DNA of 64,000 nt from Azolla caroliniana (taxonomy: Eukaryota; Polypodiophyta): the NCBI GenBank assembly GCA_043228905.1, contig JBHGNT010000007.1:21390001-21454000 (forward strand). The letters run 5' to 3'. Of this stretch, positions 20,543 to 31,874 are shown piece by piece. Every line of letters begins with the position of its first letter. Within the stretch, counting starts at the first letter, position 1. The position numbers and the translations under genes were made by a program. The notes under the pieces are model-generated. The model was not told the DNA's origin and did not search any database. It was given only the letters and a program-made list of their open reading frames with translations.

Positions 20543-23500
20543 ATGGAAGGCGGCGGTAGTGGGCCTCCGGGCATGATGGTGCTGAATGCGCAGAACTACG
20601 CCGACTGGAAGATCAAGATGGAAGATCTTCTAATTGTTCGGGACCTGTACGAACCGATTGACAGGTCGGAAATACCGAAGGGAGTACTTGAGTCGGAATG
20701 GAAGCTTCTGAACCGGAAAGCCGTAGCGACGATCCGGCAATATGTCGATGTAAGTGTCCTGCAACATGTGGCGAACGATACGAACGCCTATGAGATGTGG
20801 CGGAAGCTGTCCGGACTGTATGAGAGGAAGAATGCGTTGAACCGGACCTCCCTGATGAGGAAGATAGTGAATCTTAAGTACCGGGACGGCGAGAGCATGG
20901 TCGAACACGTAAGCACGTTCATGGGATTCGTGAACCAGCTTGCGGCGATCAAGTTCCCGTTGGAGGATGCAATGCAAGCCATCATTCTGATGTGTACATT
21001 GCCGGAAAGCTGGGAGAACTTGGTGGTGACCCTCAGCACCTCCTGCACCGAAGATAACTTGTCTCTACAAACGGTAAAGACAAGTATTTTGAACGAAGAA
21101 GCGCGTCGGAGAGATAAAGAACCGGCCTCCGACTCGAAGGCGCTGCTTACCGAATCGGAACGGGGAAGACAATGGAACCGGAGTCCGCAAAGACGGGAGA
21201 AGTCGGGGACCCGGTCGCAGTCAAGAGGAAGGCCCACATGCTTCCACTGTGGGAAGCCGGGGCACTTCCGGAAGAATTGTCGGCATTACCGAAAAGACAA
21301 CGGAGCCGACGGCACCGATTCGAAGAAGTCACCGGAGAGAAACGGTGCATACCGGGGAGCCACGGACCGGAGAGGTCCGGATCGGCGAGGGCAGGACCGG
21401 AAAGGAACAATGGCACTCGCGGCAAGTGAAGAAGAGATAATGCTCATTACCGAAGAGAGGGAGCTGAACCTTGCCGGTGAAGAGATGACCTGGGTGGTCG
21501 ATTCCGGAGCGTCGTTCCACCTGACCCCGGAGAAGAAATACTTCTCATCCTACACAGCCGGTGAGCACGGCTGTGTCCGGATGGGAAATGAAGGAACATG
21601 CCGGATTGCCGGCATAGGAGACGTGTGGCTGATGACATCAACCGGATGCAAGATGCTGCTGAAGGATGTTCGACACGTTCCGGAGGTCCGATTGAACCTG
21701 ATTTCGGCCGGGAGGCTAGACGATGAAGGCTACACAGGTAGCATCCGGAACGGCGTAATGAAGTTCAGCAAAGGGAGCCTAATAGTGGCTCGGGCCCGGA
21801 AGATCAACACACTGTACTTGATGAATTCCCGGCTATGTCCGGAGGAGCTGAACGTGGCAGCTGACACTGCCGGTGAGCTGTGGCACAAGAGACTGTGCCA
21901 CATGAGCGAGAAGGGGATGAAGAGGCTTGCAGAAGACAACCTCATTCCAGTGAAGCATGTGCACCTGGAGAAGTGCACCGATTGCCTGGCCGGTAAGCAG
22001 AACCGAGCCTCCTTCCACTCAAGGCCACCGACGAGACGTAGTGCACCATTGGAGTTGGTGCACACTGATGTGTGTCAGGTAGAAACGAAGTCACTTGGCG
22101 GAGCCCAGTACTTCGTGACATTCATTGATGACCACAGCCGGAAGCTGTGGACGGCACCGTTGAAGACAAAGGACCAAGTATTGTCCGTCTTCAAAGAACT
22201 CCACGCGAGAGTGGAAAGAGAATCCGGCAAGGAGCTGAAAGCGATACGAGCGGATAACGGAGGGGAATACCGGGGGCAGTTCCAGGAGTACTGTCGCTCG
22301 AAGGGAATCCGGCTCGAGTTTACTGTGCCGAAGACGCCGGAACTAAACGGGCTGGCCGAGAGGATGAACCGGACCATAATGGAGAGGGTCCGGAGTATGC
22401 TGGCGCATGCGAAATTACCCAAGGGGTTTTGGGCTGAGGCAATGTCGACAGCGACATATGTGATAAACCGATCACCCTCAGTACCTTTGGACGGAGACAC
22501 GCCGCAGAAAGTGTGGACCGGTAAGGAAGTATCCTACCGGCATCTGAAGGTGTTCGGGTGTCTCGCATACGTGCATGTGGCAAAGGACCGGAGAGGAAAG
22601 CTAGATCCAAAGACCCGGCCATGCATATTCCTCGGTTACGGTGACGACGAGTTCGGCTACCGAGTATGGGACCCGGTCGACAAGAAGATATTCAGGAGTC
22701 GAGACATCATCTTCATGGAGGACAAGACACTCGCCGACTTGGAGTCGGAGAAGAAGATGAAGAGCTCCAAGTCCATCGGTGAGGATCAACTCTACGAGGA
22801 GCAGTCCCGACCGGCAAGGGACCGGTTAGCACTCGAGGATCCGGCCGAAGACGGTGAAGAAACAGAACCGGCCGAGGAAGATGAAACTGATACCGGAACC
22901 GGCCCCGATCCCGAAATGGATTCGGATGAAGAGGAAACGGAGGAGCCGGTTACCGAAGCTCCGGAACGGAGATATCCTCTAAGAGAGAGAAGGGCCCCCC
23001 GGAGATTTCCGGAACCAGAGCACGTGCTGCTAACCGACGAGGGGGAGCCGGAGAGCTTTGAAGAAGCGAAGCATGAACCCCATAGCCGCAGGTGGTTAAG
23101 TGCCATGCAGGAGGAGATGGATTCACTGCATGAGAACCACACATATGAACTTGTGGAGTTGCCGAAAGGAAAACGGGCACTCCGTAACAAGTGGGTGTTC
23201 AAGCTGAAACCGGGAGATGCTGGAAACCCCCCGAGATACAAAGCCAGGATCGTGGTGAAGGGGTTTCAGCAGAAGAAGGGCGTCGACTTCGACGAGATAT
23301 TTGCCCCGGTAGTGAAGATGACCTCCATCCGGACGGTGCTGAGCATAGCGGCAAGCATGGACCTCGAGGTAGAACAGATGGACGTGAAGACGGCATTCCT
23401 TCACGGTGACCTCGATGAAGAGATCTACATGCAGCAACCGGAAGGATTCGAGAAGAAAGGGAAGGAGCACCTGGTATGCCGGTTGAAAAAGAGCCTTTAC

Positions 23501-24616
23501 GGACTAAAGCAGGCTCCCCGGCAATGGTACCGGAAGTTCGACTCCTTCATGACAGACGAAGGGTACCACAAAACGCAGTCCGATCACTGCGTGTTTGTGA
23601 AGAAGTTCGAAGGAGGAGACTCTTTAATACTCCTTCTGTACGTGGACGACATGTTGATCGTCGGACGGGACCAGGTCAAGATACGGATGCTGAAGAAGGC
23701 TCTACACCGAACCTTCTCAATGAAGGACTTGGGTCCGGCGAGACAAATACTAGGGATGCACATCATCCGGGACCGGAAGAAGAAGCAGTTGTGGCTGTCA
23801 CAGGAGAAGTACGTGACAAAGGTGCTTCAACGGTTCAACATGTCGGAAGCAAGACCGGTCGGATCAACCCTCCCGACAAACTGCAAGTTATCCGGCAAGC
23901 AAAGTCCCAAGACAAAGGCTGAGAAGGAGGACATGATGAAAGTACCATATGCCTCTGCCGTCGGAAGCTTGATGTACGCAATGGTGTGTACAAGACCGGA
24001 CATAGGATATGCAGTCGGAGTGGTGAGCCGGTACATGAGTAACCCCGGCAAGGAGCACTGGAACGCGGTCAAATGGACACTCCGATACCTGAAGGGCACG
24101 GCAAACGTGTGCCTCCGATTCGGCTCCGGTAAGCCCGAACTCGATGGATTTACCGATTCGGATATGTCGGCTGATGCAGATACCAGCCGGTCCACATCAG
24201 GGTATGTGATGACGTATGCAGGGGGAGCTGTTTCGTGGCAGTCCAGGCTGCAGAAGACGGTTGCGCTGTCAACCACGGAGGCGGAGTACATGGCGGCTGT
24301 TGAAGCCGGCAAGGAAATAATATGGATGAAGGACTTCATTAGAGAGCTCGGTATCCGGCAGGAGGAGTACCGACTCTACTGCGACAGTCAGAGTGCCATC
24401 CACCTTGCGAAGAACGCGGCCTATCACTCCCGGACGAAGCACATCCAACGAAGATATCACTGGATCCGGGAAAGGATAGAAGACCAGGAGTTCGTGCTGA
24501 CGAAGATCCACACGGACGAGAACGGCTCAGATATGCTGACCAAAGTGCTCACACCCGACAAGCTGGAAGCATGCCGGAAGAGGATCGGATTGGAGAGACA
24601 TCCCATGCCGAAGTGA
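20543..24616 (+). CDS. Copia-C gag-pol polyprotein, intact
   Basis: The single ORF has 1,357 codons. I chose Met at 20543, just after the primer site, because the frame is open further upstream only through the LTR. Domains in order: Gag (UBN2-like, LNAQNYADWKIKM near the start), zinc knuckle CFHCGKPGHFRKNC (residues 233-246), protease DSGASFHL (Asp 320), integrase zinc finger His448, His453, Cys478, Cys481, integrase core Asp509, Asp571, Glu606, an acidic linker, RT with YVDD at 1033-1036, and RNase H beginning FTDSDMSA near 1204 with STTEAEYMA and the DSQSAIHL motif. The protein ends shortly after DMLTKVLT. All catalytic residues I can check are present. The product would be Gag and Pol for particle assembly, reverse transcription and nuclear integration. 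Confidence 0.96.
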   Translation: MEGGGSGPPGMMVLNAQNYADWKIKMEDLLIVRDLYEPIDRSEIPKGVLESEWKLLNRKAVATIRQYVDVSVLQHVANDTNAYEMWRKLSGLYERKNALNRTSLMRKIVNLKYRDGESMVEHVSTFMGFVNQLAAIKFPLEDAMQAIILMCTLPESWENLVVTLSTSCTEDNLSLQTVKTSILNEEARRRDKEPASDSKALLTESERGRQWNRSPQRREKSGTRSQSRGRPTCFHCGKPGHFRKNCRHYRKDNGADGTDSKKSPERNGAYRGATDRRGPDRRGQDRKGTMALAASEEEIMLITEERELNLAGEEMTWVVDSGASFHLTPEKKYFSSYTAGEHGCVRMGNEGTCRIAGIGDVWLMTSTGCKMLLKDVRHVPEVRLNLISAGRLDDEGYTGSIRNGVMKFSKGSLIVARARKINTLYLMNSRLCPEELNVAADTAGELWHKRLCHMSEKGMKRLAEDNLIPVKHVHLEKCTDCLAGKQNRASFHSRPPTRRSAPLELVHTDVCQVETKSLGGAQYFVTFIDDHSRKLWTAPLKTKDQVLSVFKELHARVERESGKELKAIRADNGGEYRGQFQEYCRSKGIRLEFTVPKTPELNGLAERMNRTIMERVRSMLAHAKLPKGFWAEAMSTATYVINRSPSVPLDGDTPQKVWTGKEVSYRHLKVFGCLAYVHVAKDRRGKLDPKTRPCIFLGYGDDEFGYRVWDPVDKKIFRSRDIIFMEDKTLADLESEKKMKSSKSIGEDQLYEEQSRPARDRLALEDPAEDGEETEPAEEDETDTGTGPDPEMDSDEEETEEPVTEAPERRYPLRERRAPRRFPEPEHVLLTDEGEPESFEEAKHEPHSRRWLSAMQEEMDSLHENHTYELVELPKGKRALRNKWVFKLKPGDAGNPPRYKARIVVKGFQQKKGVDFDEIFAPVVKMTSIRTVLSIAASMDLEVEQMDVKTAFLHGDLDEEIYMQQPEGFEKKGKEHLVCRLKKSLYGLKQAPRQWYRKFDSFMTDEGYHKTQSDHCVFVKKFEGGDSLILLLYVDDMLIVGRDQVKIRMLKKALHRTFSMKDLGPARQILGMHIIRDRKKKQLWLSQEKYVTKVLQRFNMSEARPVGSTLPTNCKLSGKQSPKTKAEKEDMMKVPYASAVGSLMYAMVCTRPDIGYAVGVVSRYMSNPGKEHWNAVKWTLRYLKGTANVCLRFGSGKPELDGFTDSDMSADADTSRSTSGYVMTYAGGAVSWQSRLQKTVALSTTEAEYMAAVEAGKEIIWMKDFIRELGIRQEEYRLYCDSQSAIHLAKNAAYHSRTKHIQRRYHWIRERIEDQEFVLTKIHTDENGSDMLTKVLTPDKLEACRKRIGLERHPMPK

Positions 24617-24626
24617 AGGGGGAGTT

Positions 24627-25321
24627 TGTTGGGATTTCGGTCCCTCCGGATGGGATGTCCGGAGATGAATGACGGCAAGCCCGGTTGCGATTACGGAACC
24701 GGATGATGAATAGTACCCGGCCTGAAGCCGGATGACGAAGACCCGGTTACGGAGCCGGATGACGAAGACCCGGTTACGGAGCCGGATGACGAAGACCCGG
24801 CTACGGAGCCGGATGATGAGTGTACCCGGAGAGAGATCCGGATGCGGGGACATATTTGTGAATATGTTTGCCAAGAGCCCTTGAGGCTATATTTGTAAAT
24901 AGCCCGAAAGTCATATGTGTATAAATATGACTTAGGGCAAACAGTTTTATGCTGCTGCTCATTTTCTGTTTTCCACTTAGAGGGAGCTAAGTGAAGAGAG
25001 AGCAGCCGTGAGAGAGAGAGAGAGAGAGAGATAGAGTGCGAGAGAGGAAGAGGTAGACGCCTCTGTGTATTTCCGCCGCCTGTGGCGAGGACAGCGAGCT
25101 CAAGGTCGTCGCCTTGCAGCTCGCCATTGTATACTTCTCTGTACAGTGTTGGTTTGGAGTCTTGTACTCCCGTGGTTTTTCCCATCTAGGGTTTTCCACG
25201 TTAATCCCTGTGTACTCGCGTTTTTGTTTCTCCGTGTGGTTCCTATTTTCTGTTCCATTGATTCGCGCTTACTCGGTTGTGGCCGAGCGGAGAAGGTGAA
25301 TAGAAGGGTCTATTCTCTACA
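24627..25321 (+). repeat. 3' LTR of Copia-C
   Basis: Two bases longer than the 5' LTR because of one extra AG unit. Otherwise it is identical by eye except for a single substitution. Confidence 0.96.
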
Positions 25322-27953
25322 GATTGACGCCACAATGTGCGAGGTGATGCACATGAAGATGACGACATACATCCAGTGCTTCATCGACATGAGCATGTAC
25401 AACAACTTCAATGAAGAGAGCAACACTCATGAACTCTAGGAGAAGATCGGCATTATGTTCTAGAACAAGAATGTCGTTAATTGGGTTCGGTATTCCGGAA
25501 GCTAGTGAGGCTCCGGTACCAAGACGACTCCAGTATGGTGGAGCACATGAATGCCTTCCAGGGGCTGATACATCAAGCAACCTCGTTGGAAGTACCTCTC
25601 GCAGATGAGGTACTCACATTGCTCCTGCTCGGTTCCCTCCTGGATAGCTGGGAGATGTTAGTTGTCACGTTGGGCAACGCTGGGCCGGAAGGAAAACAAT
25701 TGTCCCTAGCAAGGGTAAAATCAAGCTTCCTAGATGAAGAAGCTCGCCGGAAGGACAGGGAGTCCGGAACCGATCCGAAGGCCTTGGGCACGAAAGATGA
25801 CCACAACCGGGGAAGAGGCTGGTATCGGAGTCCCCAAAACTGGGACAAATCGGGGATGAGGTCGAAGTCAAGGGGGAGGCCCACATGCTTCTATTGCGGG
25901 AAGCCGGGACACTTCCAGAAGAACCGCCGACATTTCCGGAAGGAGAAAGAAATCGGCACTACCGATTTGAAGAAGAGTTTGAACTAAAACGGTTCGGACC
26001 GGAGAGGCCCGGATCGGAAGGGAACGTCGGCAATCGCGACAAGTGAAGAACTGATGCTCATTACTGAAGTGAATGAGTTAAACCTTATCGGCGATGAGAC
26101 AACATGGGTTGTCGATTCCAGAATGTCATTCCACCTGACACCGGATAAAAAATGCTTCTCATCCTACATAGCCGGTGATCATGGTTGTGTCCGTATGGGT
26201 AATGAAGGTACATGCCGAATTATTGGCATAGGAGATGTGTTGTTGACGACATCAACCGGATGCAAATTACTGTTCAAGGATGTCCGACACGTTCCGAAGG
26301 TTCGACTGAACCTGATATCCGCCGGTCGGCTAGATGATGAAGGCTACACGGGTAGCATCCGGAACGGTGTTATGAAGTTCAGCAAGGGAAGCTTGATAGT
26401 GGCTTGAGCCCGGAAGATCAACAAATTGTACTTGATGAATGCTCGGATATGCCGGGAAGAAGTGAACGTAGCATCTGACATTGCCAGTGAGTTGTGGCAC
26501 AAAAGATGTGTCACATGAGTGAGAAGGGGATGAAGAGGCTTGCCGAAGACAACCTCATTCCGGTGAAGGATGAGCAACTTGAGAAGTGCACTGATTGTTT
26601 GTCTAGCAAGCAAAACCGAACCTCCTTCCGGTCAAAACCACCGATGATACGGAATGCACCACTAGAGCTGGTGCATACTGATGTGTGTCAAGTGGACACG
26701 TAGTCACATGCCAGATCGCAGTACTTTGTGACGTTCATAGATGACCACAACCGGAAGCTATGGGTCTCACCATTGAAGACGAAGGATCAGGTGCTATCCG
26801 TCTTCAAGGAGCTCTACGCGAGAGTGGAAAGAGAAACCGGCCGGAAGCTGAAGGTGGTTCGAGAAGATAACGAAGGAGAATACCGGGGTCAGTTTGAGGA
26901 GTACTGCCGGTCGAAGGGAATCCGGCTCGAGTTTACTGTGCCGAAGACGCTGGAACTAAACGGGTTGGCCGAAAGGATGAATCAAACCATAATGTAGAGA
27001 GTCCGGAGCATGCTAGCATATGCAAAGTTACCCAAGATGTTTTGGGTTGAGGCGTTGATGATGATGACCTATGTGATAAATATATCACCCTTAGCACCCT
27101 TGGAAGGAGACTCACCTCAGAAAGTATGGACCGGTAAAGATGTATCTTACTAGCATCTGAATGTGTTCGGGTGTCTTGCATGTTTGCATGTTGCAAAGGA
27201 CAAGAGAGTAAAGCTGGATCCGAAGTCCAGGCCATTCATATTCCTTGGATATGGCGATGATGAGTTCGGTTATCGGGTGTGGGATTTGGTCGACAAGAAG
27301 GTGTTCCGGAGTTGGGACATAGTCTTCATAGAAGATAGGACCATTGCTGACTGGGAGTTGGAGAAGACGGTGATGAAATCTGTATCATTCAATGAAAACC
27401 GGCTTGAGGACACAAGGACTTACCCAGTTGAAAACCAGACGTAGCTGGTAACCGAATGACACTTGACAAACCGGCCGAATATGGACAAGAAACCGAACCG
27501 ACCGAAGAAGAAGAAGAAGAAGAAGAAGAAGAAGAAGAAGAAGAAGACACCGGAACCGGACAAGATCCTGAATTGGATTCGGATTCGAAACAAGCGGAGG
27601 AACCGACAGTCAGAAACCAAGGACAGAGATATTCTCTCCGAGAGAGAAGAACCCCCCGGAGATTTCCGGATACAGAGCATGTGTTGCTAACCAATGAGGG
27701 GGAGCCGGAAAGCTTCAAAGAAGCAAAGAGAGACACCCACAGCCGCAAGTGGTTGAGTGCCATGCGGGATGAGATGGATTCCCTGCATCAAAACCGCACA
27801 TATGAACTAATGGAGTTGCCGAAAGGGAAGAGAGCACTCTGGAACAAGTGGGTGTACAAGTTGAAATTGGGAGATCCCGGAAATCCACCCAGGTATAAGG
27901 CCCGAATCGTGGTGAAGGGCTTCCAGTAGAAGAAAGAAGTGGATTTCAATGAG
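25322..27953 (+). pseudogene. Copia-D polyprotein: gag C-part to integrase
   Basis: This continues Copia-D after Copia-C. Gag is broken near 25437-25500. The knuckle CFYCGKPGHFQKNR has its last Cys changed to Arg. The protease motif reads DSRMSFHL, so the DSG glycine is lost. Stops occur at TAG 25437, TAA 25985, TGA 26405, TGA near 26516, TAG near 26701 and 26995, and others. The integrase core is recognisable (FIDDHNRKLW, EDNEGEY, NGLAERMN). A GAA run encodes poly-Glu in the linker. RT begins GNPPRYKARIVVKGFQ, meets a TAG at 27927, and is cut by element F after KEVDFNE. Confidence 0.88.
27504..27546 (+). repeat. GAA trinucleotide run in Copia-D
   Basis: About fourteen GAA units lie inside the acidic integrase-RT linker. 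Copia-G has only about five at the homologous place and Copia-C has none, so this is an expansion specific to this copy. Confidence 0.9.
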
Positions 27954-28446
27954 TGTTATCCATTCCGTTGGAAACACCGTCGATATGCCTACAGGCTATC
28001 GGTATCAAGGGAATTGTAATGTGAAGACTTGTGCACGGAGGTGTCATTAATGGAAGAGAATGGAGAGCATACCCGGAATATAACCTAGGGCGTATACGTA
28101 GTTGAGATCGTAGGAACGACGGAACACAGATGAAAACAATAAGAGCTAATAGATATGTATTACTCCAAACAGTTATCGATGATTACAAAAACTCTGGCTC
28201 ACATCCGGTGACCTTACAAAGCTCTTATAACTATGAAAACGACCTCGCCTCTACTCTCGATATTTTCTCTCTGCCGAGGTACGCAGACCTCGGTTTATAT
28301 ATTTTTTCTTCATACAGAGCCGAGCCGTCGGCTGACTGTGAGGCTCAAAGCTTAGCGTTTTCCTAAACTCTACCTTCCTCACCTACTAACCTTACCTACT
28401 GGCTTGTTATATTTAACTAATTTATCTTTTTGTCCCATGGACAACA
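27954..28446 (-). repeat. 3' LTR of element F
   Basis: On the minus strand it runs TGTTGTCCATGGGAC to GGATAACA. The bases GTCCCACGGG just before it and CCATGGGAC just inside it can pair across the boundary. Confidence 0.93.
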
Positions 28447-28615
28447 CCTGGCACACCCGTGGGACAGGACTTTGTCCGTTGGACCCACGATTCACAAGGA
28501 TTTGGCAAAACAACACAAATTACAAAAATTGCCCGTTCCTATGAGGGCTTATAGGTTGGTTTTATTCCTCTTCCAATATGCCGAGGATATCCTCGGGGGC
28601 GTGGGGTTGGTCTAG

Positions 28616-30690
28616 CTACTCGGCAGGTGGGGTTGGTGATGGAGGTTGTGTTTCCGAGTCGGGGATGGCGGTGTCGTCGTGTCTGCCCTCCTCTGTTGGG
28701 ACAGATTCAGGCAAGGTCGTGGTTGAAGTCTGTGGCTCGGGTGGGATGTCGAGGTCTGTAGGGGCAGGTTCCTTCGGTCTAAGTGCTTTGGTGGTTGACT
28801 CGAGTCTTTGCTTGGTGGTTGTGGGAGCTTTGTTAATCCTGGTAGTGAGTCGTTCCTCCTCGTACGCTTCGGCTTCTAAGCGAAACACCATTAGATCGTC
28901 GTTGAATTCCTCTAAGATTTGCTCGATGGCCGCGGTGTGGGAAGCTATTAAGGCATGATATTCCTCCGTTAAGTCCTCGCAGAGGGTCTGGATGCTGGTG
29001 TCCTCCATCTTGTAAAACCCTCGGCCCTCCTTCCGTCGGTTCTCGGCATCCGCGCGTAGTATGTGTAGGTTCGCGGCTTGGGCTGACCACCCCTGCCAGA
29101 CATGGTCAAGCATTTCTTTGATCTTCGTGGTGAATTGTTGGCGATACTTGTTGATTAGGATCTTGATTTTAGTATCGTCCATGCCGATGCTGGAGCAGTG
29201 AACTTCCATTGCCTCCCTTGCGGCCTTGGCTTTTGCTTGGCTTTTGCGGATGAGGAGAGCTAAAGTAGCTTGATTATCCTTTGCTTTCTCGGTGATGAGC
29301 GCAATTGTCTGCTCATAGCGTGTGGTGAGCTGAGCTACAATTTCTTCCATGTCCTATCGCCAAGCATCTCGATGTTGTTCTCTAGCGGCGAGGTGCTTGG
29401 TTTGCAACTGGTGATATGCATCGGAAATTTTTGCCCTTTGCTCTTTCGAGATCCTCCATTTTTGCATATGTTCGTTGGCCATGTCTTGTAAGGCTCTTTG
29501 ATGACGTCATAATTCTTGGTTTTCCTCGAAGAACTCTTGTTCCCGTTGGCTATTCCGCTCGGCTTCTTTGGTGAAATGGTCTTTGGCCTCAGTGATAGAG
29601 ACCTGAAGGGTCATCACCTCTCGTTCTCGTTCTTCAAGCGCCATCGACCTTTCAGCAAGTAGTCGCTTGAGGTCCGCTTTGCGGCTCGTGGCTTGTTCCC
29701 GTAGCTGGCCAAGAAGGTTGTTGTGGTTCTGTTCTGCCAACTCGGCCAAAGCGATATGGGCCTTAAGCTCCTCCTGGTAGTCTCGAAGGGGAGGCCCTGT
29801 TTGGTTGCCGCTTGCTGGATTTGGGAGAGGATTCCCTGTCTGTCTGTGTAAATCGTTCCATGACGACTGGGGGTGGTGGCGTTTACGTGGAGGCTTGGCT
29901 GGTTTGGGGGTGCGGGCTGATATCTGCTTGTGACGGTGGTTCACTTGTTTGTATCGAGTCCGTCATTGTGCTGGCATTGACTATGGCTACCTTGGGGTGG
30001 GCGGTGTCGTCTTTGTGTGTGTCGGTACCTTTAGCACTCGGGCTTGGGTTCGGAAGAGTGGCTGGTGAGACAACGTCACTCGGCACAGGGAGGCTGAAGG
30101 GCGGTTGTTCGGGGTGCTGTTGCTTGAATGCCACCAGTTTCTCCTCGGCGGCTTGCCATAGCTTGGTAGCCAGTTTGGCTTGCTGATGCGCCGTTTTGAT
30201 ACGTCACGCCATGTCCTTGGCTGCTCGAGTAGTGTGGTGCAGATTGTGATATGCCTCGACTAAGGCCATGTTCAGATCTGGTAGTTCCATGAGGAGCAAA
30301 GCATTCTGTACTTGCTTCTTCTGTCCTATCTTCTGTAAGGCTCGATCCTCGTGAGGTTCGATTTCATCCATTAGAGCGCGTTGAATCATCTTTGTTTCGG
30401 CATGCTCCTTGACCATACGAGCGACGACAACTACTTGGGCGCACGCGAGGAAATCCATTAACTCATATGTTGTGCCTAGTTATAGTAGTGCACTGAACTC
30501 GTATGCCTCCGCGGGGAGATCTTTGTAACCGAGGACTTCCTCCTCTGATATCTGCGTGGTTTGTCCATGCTTGATCGTACCGACTTGGAGCCATGACTCC
30601 ATGGGTACCATGGCCGTGGAGGTTGGGTTGTCCTCTTTTGATTTCTGATGATTGTCGCCCTCGGTTTCTGTGGTTGCCTCTCGAATTATG
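28616..30690 (-). pseudogene. Element F coiled-coil region, broken
   Basis: This is the counterpart of the coiled-coil part of element M (983-2752). Readable stretches are 30458-29883 (MDFLACAQVVVVARM then a proline-rich linker), 29944-29507 (heptad-rich, ELKAHIALAELAEQNHNN) and 29350-28616. The last has the conserved module WQGWSAQAANLHILRADAENRRKEG, then a helical segment and a Pro/Thr-rich tail. The first stretch is in a different frame from the rest, and stops at 29507 and near 29352 interrupt the coiled coil. It may have been one protein with the N-domain ORF, as in M. No catalytic or membrane features are seen. Confidence 0.65.
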
Positions 30691-30693
30691 CAG

Positions 30694-31575
30694 CTACTCC
30701 TGTGCGTCCGGGGTCGGTGGTGTTGGCTCCTCAGCCTGTTTCCTCTTTTGCTGCCGGATGGCCGAGGGCCATGGGCTCGGTTGCGGAGAGGTCATTGATG
30801 TCCTTGGTGGTTTCTGGCGTATGGTGACATCCTCGGGGATGGGTTCCTCGACCTCATCCCATTCAACACGGGTCGCTGTTACCGCCCGTTGTTTCTGTGT
30901 TTTTGGTGGGGGTGGTGCCGAGGCGAAAGTGGAGTTCCGTATTCCTGAGGGAGGTGGAGAAGGTGAGGGGTCTTCCCATTCTTCTTGGGTTATCGCCAAA
31001 ATCTTCTCCCTTTGTTTCCTTGGTGGTGGTGGAGAGGTCAAGATGCGACGAGGGGAAACCGGAGGGGGTGGGTAGAGGACTGTGAGGAAGTGATTGATCA
31101 CAGACAACAAACACTTACTGGTTTGGAAGGATTCGAGCGCCGCATGGACTCCTTCGCCGGTGATGATTCCCCAATCGATTTTGTTTCCCTCGTATTCACT
31201 GATAATGATCGTCGCTTTGTTTTGTGGCATACTCGTAGGGTTGGTATGGACGAATGCGTACTCCATCAGGATGCGAGCGATTTCTCCGAATGCCTTGTTG
31301 GATCCACCATAGGTGCGATTGGCCTTACTAGATATGGAATACACACCAAAGTATTCCTTCAGGGTCATGGAAGGGGGAATCTCTACTTCATGATCACCTC
31401 CTCGCTTCAGGTCCAAGGCAACGCAAATCATATTGTTGGTGACTGTGTCCGGGTGGATTCGGCGTGTTATCGCTGGGGCGTCATGGTGCGCTGGGGTGTC
31501 GATGAATCGTAAATACCCACCCAGTCCTCCTCGTTGGAGCCAAGAACAGGTTTCTTGTGAAGCTGCAAGAGGCAT
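30694..31575 (-). CDS. Unknown N-domain protein of element F
   Basis: An open frame of 293 residues begins with Met at 31575. Residues 1-165 are homologous to codons 1-190 of the M gene: GLGGYLRFIDTP against GLDGFLTIMEAP, EYFGVYSISSKANRT against RYFGEYSVAGKGYRT, FGEIARILMEY against FREIARVLHEY, and MPQNKATIIISEYEGNKIDW against MPKNRAGMIIATYEGIKVDW. The rest is Pro-rich and low complexity. The ORF lies downstream of protease after a roughly 300-base spacer. Function unknown. Retention of the frame while gag-protease has eight stops is notable but may be chance. Confidence 0.6.
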   Translation of the reverse strand: MPLAASQETCSWLQRGGLGGYLRFIDTPAHHDAPAITRRIHPDTVTNNMICVALDLKRGGDHEVEIPPSMTLKEYFGVYSISSKANRTYGGSNKAFGEIARILMEYAFVHTNPTSMPQNKATIIISEYEGNKIDWGIITGEGVHAALESFQTSKCLLSVINHFLTVLYPPPPVSPRRILTSPPPPRKQREKILAITQEEWEDPSPSPPPSGIRNSTFASAPPPPKTQKQRAVTATRVEWDEVEEPIPEDVTIRQKPPRTSMTSPQPSPWPSAIRQQKRKQAEEPTPPTPDAQE

Positions 31576-31874
31576 AATGGACTCGGGGTGTTGCTATGTG
31601 GAAGATTGGGGAAGGAGGCTGAGACCAGGCCGAGACAGAGTGAGGGAAGGATATGGTTGTGGTGCGGCAGAGGGGCTACGAGGACAAGAGAGGGCTTGGG
31701 AGCAAGAGCGGTGGGAGCGATGAAAGCACTGAGAGCGAGAGGAGGCTTGAGAGTGTGGGAGCGATGGAGGCTGGGTGTGCAAGAACGCATCTGTGTGTGG
31801 GGTGTGCTTGGGGTAACTATTCTTTAACGAACGCCTAGGGTTTTGTGCATGAAGAGGAGCCTGAAGATTCTTGG
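31576..31874 (-). promoter_or_regulatory. C/T-rich spacer before the N-domain ORF of element F
   Basis: On the minus strand this spacer is rich in CT and CACA tracts and separates protease from the second gene. It resembles in composition the leader at 1-82 of element M. It may act as the leader of a separate transcript. A 94-residue minus-strand ORF over it is His/Ser-rich and of low complexity, and I do not regard it as a gene. Confidence 0.3.

Larger units (their letters stand above)
19819..25321 (+). mobile_element. Copia-C, intact young Ty1/copia retrotransposon
   Basis: This is a complete element with LTRs 19819-20511 and 24627-25321, a primer site, one uninterrupted 1,357-codon polyprotein, a purine tract (GTGAAGGGGGAGTT, about 24613-24626) and a perfect five-base target duplication GATTG (19814-19818 and 25322-25326). 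By eye the LTRs differ only by one T/C substitution (20258 versus 25072) and one extra AG in a GA microsatellite. That implies very recent insertion and possible present activity. Confidence 0.97.
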
